A stretch of DNA of 10,322 nucleotides, taken from Tannerellaceae bacterium. Its GTDB lineage: Bacteria; Bacteroidota; Bacteroidia; Bacteroidales; Tannerellaceae. The stretch lies in assembly GCA_031267775.1 (NCBI GenBank), contig JAIRYL010000226.1:1-10322 (forward strand), written 5' to 3'. Below, piece after piece: positions 6,210-10,322 of the stretch. Position 1 is the stretch's first letter, and each line of letters begins with the position of its first letter. Both the position numbers and the translations under genes were made by a program. A model generated the notes under the pieces. That model saw only the letters and a program-made list of their open reading frames with translations. It was not told where the DNA came from and ran no database searches.

Positions 6210-6907
6210 AAATCTTTTGTCAGTTTTATGTAGTCTGCGGTGTATTGGCCTCTGCTCTCTTCTATTACCAATATATCACACACGCAAGGGGCGGATAAGT
6301 TAGCGGATAATTCTATCAACAATCGTTTGGGCGAAGCCTTTGGCACGGGTATTACCTCTGTTTTCCTGACCATATTCAGCTTGTTTTCCAAAATGGTTTC
6401 TATTAATTCTTTTTCCCGTAGACAGGGGAAGACGAGGGCGATTCGTCCATCCGGAGCAAGTAAAGACTTGCTTCCTGAAAGAAGCGATGAAAGCGGAAGC
6501 GTATCGCTGTGGCGAGCCAGATTCTTTTTCATGTCGGGACTTTTTAGCGACTCGGCGAAATAAGGAGGGTTGGATACGATTAAGTCATACCTGCCGGACG
6601 TTTTCCCGGCGTATTCTTCAAAAGACGTATGATAAACCTGTATGCGGCCGGCAAACGCCGAAGAAGATATATTTTCGGCAGCTTGTCCTGCAGCGTCTCC
6701 GTCTATATCGATAGCGTCTATGACAGCGCGGCTTCGCTGGGCCAGCATCAAGGCGATAACTCCCGTCCCTGTTCCTACATCCAAGAGGGTATGACACGAT
6801 TCTACCGAAACCCAGGCGCCTAAAAGTACGCCGTCGGTTCCTGTTTTCATCGCACATTTGCTTTGTTGAATGTTAAATTGCTTGAATTGGAAATAATCAT
6901 TTGCCAT
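6194..6907 (-). CDS. trmN6: tRNA1(Val) adenine-37 N6-methyltransferase
   Basis: The 237-residue product is a Rossmann-type SAM-dependent methyltransferase. Motif I is LLDVGTGTGVIALMLAQR at 41-58, the acidic ribose-binding loop is AIDID at 65-69, and the catalytic NPPYF is at 113-117, typical of N6-adenine methyltransferases. The N-terminal FKQFNIQQSKCAMKTGTDGVLLGAW (first part FNIQQSKCAMKTGTDG, 11-26) is the hallmark of the YfiC/TrmN6 group, which methylates A37 of tRNA1(Val) next to the anticodon. Length matches the family (about 240-250). It is divergent from lon across 94 bp and overlaps the convergent lipid kinase gene at its 3' end. The ATG at 6907 follows a candidate -7 element by about 20 nt. 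RsmC-type or HemK-type enzymes are less likely given the N-terminal signature. Confidence 0.88.
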   Translation of the reverse strand: MANDYFQFKQFNIQQSKCAMKTGTDGVLLGAWVSVESCHTLLDVGTGTGVIALMLAQRSRAVIDAIDIDGDAAGQAAENISSSAFAGRIQVYHTSFEEYAGKTSGRYDLIVSNPPYFAESLKSPDMKKNLARHSDTLPLSSLLSGSKSLLAPDGRIALVFPCLREKELIETILENKLNMVRKTEVIPVPKASPKRLLIELSANLSAPCVCDILVIEESRGQYTADYIKLTKDFYLKM

Positions 6908-6926
6908 AGCTGTAATTTGTTGGCGG

Positions 6927-6934
6927 CAAATGTA
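6927..6934 (-). promoter_or_regulatory. Candidate -7 element for trmN6
   Basis: The minus strand reads TACATTTG, a full match to TAnnTTTG, 19 nt before the trmN6 ATG; this implies a very short leader of about 13 nt. I find no TTTG at the proper distance upstream. It sits back-to-back with the lon promoter. Confidence 0.42.
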
Positions 6935-6950
6935 AAAAAGAATTCCTAAC

Positions 6951-6982
6951 TTTGGCGCTCTTATTGTACCTCAATATTATTG
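6951..6982 (+). promoter_or_regulatory. Promoter of lon (-33 TTTG, 20-bp spacer, -7 TATTATTG)
   Basis: TTTG (6951-6954) and TATTATTG (6975-6982) are separated by 20 bp. This is the Bacteroidota arrangement TTTG-N19-21-TAnnTTTG with one mismatch in the -7 box. The predicted start is near 6989, about 13 nt before the lon ATG. It is the best promoter in the window. Confidence 0.6.
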
Positions 6983-6999
6983 TACAATGTGATATATCA
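6961..6999. promoter_or_regulatory. Direct repeat and two palindromes over the lon promoter, candidate operator
   Basis: TTATTGTAC occurs twice, at 6961-6969 and 6977-6985, 16 bp apart. The second copy forms part of the perfect palindrome ATTGTACAAT (6979-6988). A further perfect 10-bp palindrome, TGATATATCA (6990-6999), follows directly and ends 2 nt before the lon ATG. The elements overlap the -7 box and predicted start, where a stress regulator could act. It is not a CIRCE element. Binding is inferred only from position and symmetry. Confidence 0.4.
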
Positions 7000-7001
7000 A
7001 T

Positions 7002-9461
7002 ATGAAGATTAAAACAAGTTTATTAAGCCAGGAATCTTATGACGATTTGGATGATAATTTAGGAATTGTAATGCCGATTCTTACGGAGTGCGACGCCAAT
7101 GAAGATTTTACGGAAGGGATTGAAAAAGTGGGAAATATTCTTCCTATACTGCCGCTGCGGAATATGGTGCTTTTCCCTGGCGTAGCAATGCCTGTAATTG
7201 TAGGACGACCAAAATCTATGAATTTAATTAGCAAAGCCGTCAAAAAAAAGATGATGGTAGGAGTTGTTTGTCAAAAAGAAGTGAATACGGAAGAACCCTT
7301 GTTGGAGGATTTATATACTACAGGCGTAATAGCGGATGTGGTCAGGGTACTGGAAATGCCCGATGGGACGACAACCGTAATCTTGCAAGGAAAGAAACGC
7401 TTTTTGTTGAATGAATTGACAGACACGGAGCCTTATCTGAAAGGAAAAATATCCTTGCTGGAAGATAAGATACCCGACAAAGGGGATCGAGAGTACGAAG
7501 CGCTCATCTCTACTATAAAAGATTTAACGATTAAGATGCTAAGCTCGGTAACAGAGCCTCCGCGAGACTTGATTTTTTCTATTAAGAATAATAAGAATAT
7601 TCTTTATTTAATTAATTTCTCAAGTAGCAATATTCCCAATGGAGCTGCTGAAAAACAAGAGCTTTTATTGATTGGAAACCTCAAAGACCGGGCTTACCGC
7701 TTGCTTTTTATACTGAACCGCGAGTATCAGTTGATAGAACTGAAGAACTCTATCCAGATGAAAACGCACGAAGATATCAACCAGCAACAAAAGGAATATT
7801 TCCTTCAGCAGCAAATCAAAACGATTCAGGAAGAACTGGGGGGCAATATCAATGATTTGGAAATAAAAGAGCTTCGTGGGAAAGCATCCATGAAAAAATG
7901 GGATCAGGCCGTTGCCGAAACATTTGAAAAAGAGGTTCGTAAATTAGAACGTTTGCATCCGCAGTCTCCGGATTTTTCCATTCAAACGCAATATGTGCAA
8001 ACCATTGTAAATCTGCCCTGGAACGAATATAGCAAAGACAACTTCAGCCTGAAACATGCCCAGCGTATCCTCGATCGCGATCATTACGGACTGGAAAAGG
8101 TAAAAGAGCGTATCATAGAGCATTTAGCCGTCTTGAAGCTGAAAGGGGATATGAAATCGCCCATTATTTGTTTGTACGGCCCTCCGGGCGTAGGGAAAAC
8201 CTCTTTGGGAAAATCTATCGCCGAAGCGCTGAACCGGAAATACGTCAGGGTCTCCTTAGGGGGGTTGCACGATGAAGCCGAGATCAGAGGGCATCGCCGC
8301 ACCTATATTGGAGCCATGACCGGACGTATTGTACAGAATATAATGAAAGCCGGAACATCTAATCCTGTATTTATCCTGGATGAAATAGATAAGGTAACGA
8401 ATGACTTTAAAGGAGACCCCGCTTCGGCCTTGCTCGAAACGCTCGACCCCGAGCAAAACAATGCCTTCCATGATAATTATTTGGATATCGATTACGATTT
8501 AAGCAAAGTCATGTTTATCGCTACGGCCAATAACCTGAATACCATCTCGCAACCGCTACTCGACCGTATGGAGCTTATCGAGGTGAGCGGATATATTTTG
8601 GAAGAAAAAGTGCAGATTGCCGCAAAACATTTAGTTCCCAAGCAAATAGAAGCTCATGGCTTGAAGAAAGGAGAGGTAAAATTCAATAAAAAGGCGTTGC
8701 AGGAAATAGTAAACGCATACACGCGCGAAAGCGGCGTTCGTGAATTAGACAAGAAAATAGCCAAAGTAATACGTAAACTGGCGCGCAGGATTGCCTCGAA
8801 CGAACCGATACCGGCAGAAATAAAGCAGGAGGACTTGCATGAATACTTGGGAGCCGTTGAATATACCCGCGACAAATACCAGGGAAATGCATACGCCGGA
8901 GTTGTAACAGGATTGGCGTGGACGGCCGTTGGGGGCGAAATATTATTTGTAGAATCGAGTTTAAGTAAAGGAAAAGGTTCTAAATTGACGCTGACAGGTA
9001 ATTTGGGAGATGTAATGAAAGAATCTGCCATATTGGCGCTCGAATACATTCATGCGCATGCCTCGTTGTTTACTATCCCGGAAGAAATGTTTGAAAACTG
9101 GAATGTGCATGTGCATGTGCCCGAAGGGGCCATACCCAAAGACGGGCCAAGCGCCGGCGTAACAATGATTACTTCGTTGGTCTCGGCTTTTACCCAAAGA
9201 AAAGTGAAACAAAATATAGCCATGACGGGCGAAATTACCTTGCGGGGGAAAGTTTTACCCGTAGGCGGTATTAAAGAAAAAATATTAGCCGCCAAACGGG
9301 CAGGTATCAAAGAAATTATTTTATGCAAGGAAAACGAAAAGGACGTAAACGAAATAAATAAAGAATACGTAAAAGAATTGTGTTTCTATTTTGTAAACGA
9401 TATCCGGGAAGTAGTAGACTTGGCATTATTAAAAGAAAAAGTAGATAATTCGTTGTTCTAA
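7002..9461 (+). CDS. lon: ATP-dependent protease Lon
   Basis: Lon is the cytoplasmic AAA+ serine protease that unfolds and degrades damaged and regulatory proteins as a hexamer. The 819 residues contain all domains. The LonN substrate domain is at about 47-250 (ILPILPLRNMVLFPG at 48-60), with a helical linker rich in Gln and Lys around 258-280. Walker A is GPPGVGKTS at 393-401, Walker B FILDEIDK at 457-464, and SLGGLHDEAEIRGHRRTYIG lies at 418-436. The protease domain is at about 620-800, with catalytic Ser717 in PKDGPSAG and Lys760 in GGIKEKILAAKRAG. The extra acidic N-terminal stretch (about 10-45) precedes the core. The ATG at 7002 lies just after a good promoter. No frame damage is seen. 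From memory, lon is often followed by tgt in Bacteroidales; here a mobile-element border follows instead. Confidence 0.97.
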   Translation: MKIKTSLLSQESYDDLDDNLGIVMPILTECDANEDFTEGIEKVGNILPILPLRNMVLFPGVAMPVIVGRPKSMNLISKAVKKKMMVGVVCQKEVNTEEPLLEDLYTTGVIADVVRVLEMPDGTTTVILQGKKRFLLNELTDTEPYLKGKISLLEDKIPDKGDREYEALISTIKDLTIKMLSSVTEPPRDLIFSIKNNKNILYLINFSSSNIPNGAAEKQELLLIGNLKDRAYRLLFILNREYQLIELKNSIQMKTHEDINQQQKEYFLQQQIKTIQEELGGNINDLEIKELRGKASMKKWDQAVAETFEKEVRKLERLHPQSPDFSIQTQYVQTIVNLPWNEYSKDNFSLKHAQRILDRDHYGLEKVKERIIEHLAVLKLKGDMKSPIICLYGPPGVGKTSLGKSIAEALNRKYVRVSLGGLHDEAEIRGHRRTYIGAMTGRIVQNIMKAGTSNPVFILDEIDKVTNDFKGDPASALLETLDPEQNNAFHDNYLDIDYDLSKVMFIATANNLNTISQPLLDRMELIEVSGYILEEKVQIAAKHLVPKQIEAHGLKKGEVKFNKKALQEIVNAYTRESGVRELDKKIAKVIRKLARRIASNEPIPAEIKQEDLHEYLGAVEYTRDKYQGNAYAGVVTGLAWTAVGGEILFVESSLSKGKGSKLTLTGNLGDVMKESAILALEYIHAHASLFTIPEEMFENWNVHVHVPEGAIPKDGPSAGVTMITSLVSAFTQRKVKQNIAMTGEITLRGKVLPVGGIKEKILAAKRAGIKEIILCKENEKDVNEINKEYVKELCFYFVNDIREVVDLALLKEKVDNSLF

Positions 9462-9500
9462 GGAAACGTCGGAGCGCCTGCAAAATCTTGCGTTTCTTCA

Positions 9501-9515
9501 CAGACCGCAGGTCTG
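9501..9515. repeat. 6-bp inverted repeat CAGACC-GCA-GGTCTG
   Basis: CAGACC (9501-9506) and GGTCTG (9510-9515) are perfect inverted copies around GCA, 40 nt after the lon stop. The hairpin is G/C-rich but lacks a T-run, so it is not a clear intrinsic terminator. It is the first of two tandem hairpins. Confidence 0.55.
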
Positions 9516-9527
9516 CATGTAAATAAC

Positions 9528-9552
9528 CCCCAATGAAGCGCAGCGATTGGGG
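9528..9552. repeat. 7-bp inverted repeat CCCCAAT...ATTGGGG with an 11-nt loop
   Basis: CCCCAAT (9528-9534) and ATTGGGG (9546-9552) are perfect inverted copies around GAAGCGCAGCG. Twelve bases separate it from the previous hairpin. Two tandem hairpins in an intergenic region resemble a REP/BIME-type unit or the structured end of a mobile element. From memory, similar C-run/GCGCAGCG/G-run sequences recur in Bacteroidota intergenic regions. It may also help end lon transcripts. Confidence 0.5.
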
Positions 9553-9600
9553 ATAGCCTGATATGTCTTTATCTGACTTACTGTCGGGACAGGCAAAAAG

Positions 9601-9630
9601 GCCAATAAACGCCAACATGCGCCAACATTC
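9601..9630. repeat. Three 10-bp phased repeats, unit GCCAAyAnnC
   Basis: Units begin at exactly 9601, 9611 and 9621. Each starts GCCAA followed by T or C and then A, and each ends with C. The second and third share GCCAACAT. A 10-bp period places them on the same face of the helix. This suggests binding sites for an integrase arm domain, excisionase or repressor, which is inference. Confidence 0.5.
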
Positions 9631-9952
9631 CGTTACTAAACTATGCACCGAAAAAGCAAAAACGGATAAAACGGCGTAAATGGCTGACCCATTGGTGTTA
9701 ACTTCATTAATATGCTCTCCTCTGCAAGCAGCAAAAAAGCAAGATATTGTGTATTTCGGAAGACTTTCCGTTACGAATGCGTTATCAGTTTCTTTATAGA
9801 AAGGTGCATTCAAAAAGCGGATTTCCCATGAAAGAAGAAAGATTTCGGTACATATTGAGGATAGCATTGGTATTGTGTCGGATTTTTGCCTGAAATCAGC
9901 TTCTTATTCACTGATTCACAATTTCTTGCATATCGTTGATTAGCTCTATAGC

Positions 9953-9984
9953 AGTTAATTTTGTAACCTGTAAAAGAGTTAATT
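9953..9984 (+). repeat. Direct repeat AGTTAATT flanking the integrase leader
   Basis: AGTTAATT occurs at 9953-9960 and again at 9977-9984, the second copy ending directly before the integrase ATG. The 24-bp offset is a little over two helical turns. It could be an autoregulatory binding site; in A/T-rich sequence chance recurrence is possible. Confidence 0.35.
9956..9963 (+). promoter_or_regulatory. Candidate -7 element for the integrase
   Basis: TAATTTTG matches TAnnTTTG fully and lies 21 nt before the integrase ATG, implying a leader of about 15 nt. Upstream TTG-containing sequences (9926-9928, 9936-9938) are not at the ideal distance for the -33 box. Confidence 0.38.
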
Positions 9985-10322
9985 ATGACAGAAGTAAAAG
10001 TGAGTTTCTACCTGAAACGAAATGAGGAGAAAGCAGACGGAACCGTTCCCGTTCCGGGACGTATCCGCATCAGAAAATCAATGATACAGTTCAGCGGCAA
10101 AGTTAGCGTTCCGGTATACCTTTGGGATACCAAGTCCGGCAGGGCTACCGGTAAAAGTAAAATCGCCCTCTTCATCAACGCATCCTTAAACAAGATTTGT
10201 GTAGGTATCTATTTCTTGTATAGAAGTCAACCTGAATAAGGTCGCTAAATTATGCGGGATAGAAAAGCGGATCACCTACCATCAAAGCCGCCATAATTTC
10301 GGAACCCTTATCACGCTATCCC
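9985..10322 (+). pseudogene. Tyrosine recombinase/integrase, internally deleted and frame-disrupted
   Basis: The ATG at 9985 opens an N-terminal arm-DNA-binding region typical of Bacteroidales mobile-element integrases (MTEVKVSFYLKRNEE, then VPVPGRIRIRK, VPVYLWDTKSGRATGKSK). Homology-like sequence continues to about residue 75 (NKICVGIY), then the frame ends at TAA 10237-10239 after FLYRSQPE. From about 10226, a frame shifted by one base encodes VNLNKVAKLCGIEKR, then ITYHQSRHNFGTLITLS to the window edge. This contains the HxxRH box of the catalytic domain. In an intact integrase of about 400 residues these parts would be some 250 residues apart. The core-binding domain and the first catalytic Arg are therefore missing, and the join lies near 10210-10226. 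The catalytic Tyr would be beyond the window. The gene cannot make an active recombinase. Confidence 0.85.

Larger units (their letters stand above)
9462..9984. other. 523-bp non-coding tract between lon and a broken integrase
   Basis: I find no convincing gene here. The tract holds two inverted repeats close to lon, a phased 10-bp triple repeat, and a direct repeat plus a -7-like octamer before the integrase start. A minus-strand frame (9867 down to 9316) spans it but runs 146 bp into the end of lon and shows no known domain. From memory, similar sequence recurs next to integrases in Bacteroidales genomes and is sometimes annotated as a hypothetical protein. It is probably the border and integrase leader of an integrated element. 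Confidence 0.5.

Noticed and set aside
8654..9049. 131-residue minus-strand frame inside lon
   Set aside because: Fully antisense to the conserved Lon sensor and protease domains; explained by codon bias in lon.
9104..9119. Repeated GTGCAT units within lon
   Set aside because: They encode the conserved alternating Val-His strand (NVHVHVPEG) before the catalytic Ser; no regulatory meaning needed.
9463..9496. GAAACG...CGTTTC inverted repeat after the lon stop
   Set aside because: Six pairs with a 22-nt loop and no T-run; too weak to call a terminator.
9316..9867. 183-residue minus-strand open frame across the lon end and the downstream tract
   Set aside because: It overlaps 146 bp of lon antisense, crosses both hairpins, shows no domain, and its composition is erratic. 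It is more likely the shadow of a conserved non-coding tract than a gene, although similar frames may be annotated elsewhere.
1..10322. CRISPR array, tRNA, rRNA, toxin-antitoxin or phage-defence genes
   Set aside because: No spaced identical repeats, no cloverleaf or rRNA sequence, and no protein with defence-type domains was seen on either strand.

Overview
The window looks like a chromosomal segment of a Bacteroidales bacterium. Four things point there: a GldH-type lipoprotein overlapping a RicT/PSP1 gene, a bacterial serine palmitoyltransferase (sphingolipid makers are mainly Bacteroidota), a long RodA of 484 residues, and several upstream octamers that fit the Bacteroidota -7 promoter consensus TAnnTTTG, while most genes lack a strong Shine-Dalgarno. 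The family within Bacteroidales cannot be fixed from the sequence alone.

Layout. (a) 1-1933, plus strand: the 3' part of the elongasome transpeptidase PBP2 (mrdA), overlapping rodA by 11 nt. Together they are the glycosyltransferase and transpeptidase pair of side-wall peptidoglycan synthesis. (b) 1938-3600, minus strand: ricT-like gene then gldH, overlapping by 14 nt and running convergently into rodA with a 4-nt gap. (c) 3778-4965, minus strand: serine palmitoyltransferase (spt), the first step of sphingolipid synthesis. (d) 4966-5237: a 272-bp divergent control region with two -7-like elements, a perfect 16-bp palindrome, and a perfect 21-bp inverted repeat that contains a 13-codon reading frame with its own AGGAGG. 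(e) 5238-6209, plus strand: an LCB5/DgkB-family lipid kinase, tail-to-tail with a minus-strand tRNA1(Val) A37 N6-methyltransferase (6194-6907; the ends overlap by 16 nt). (f) 7002-9461, plus strand: a full-length Lon protease behind a recognisable promoter with a 9-bp direct repeat and two small palindromes. (g) 9462-9984: 523 bp without a convincing gene, containing two hairpins, a three-unit 10-bp phased repeat and a direct repeat. (h) 9985-10322: a tyrosine integrase that keeps its N-terminal arm-binding region and, in another frame, the HxxR end of its catalytic domain, with everything between deleted. This marks a decayed mobile-element border right after lon.

Most of the window is housekeeping: cell wall, envelope lipoprotein, sphingolipid and lipid phosphorylation, tRNA modification, protein quality control. 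No defence system or new multi-gene system is visible. The most unusual items are non-coding: the spt/lipid-kinase divergent region with its hairpin and leader ORF, the slippery A-run in ricT, the lon control region, and the structured tract between lon and the broken integrase.
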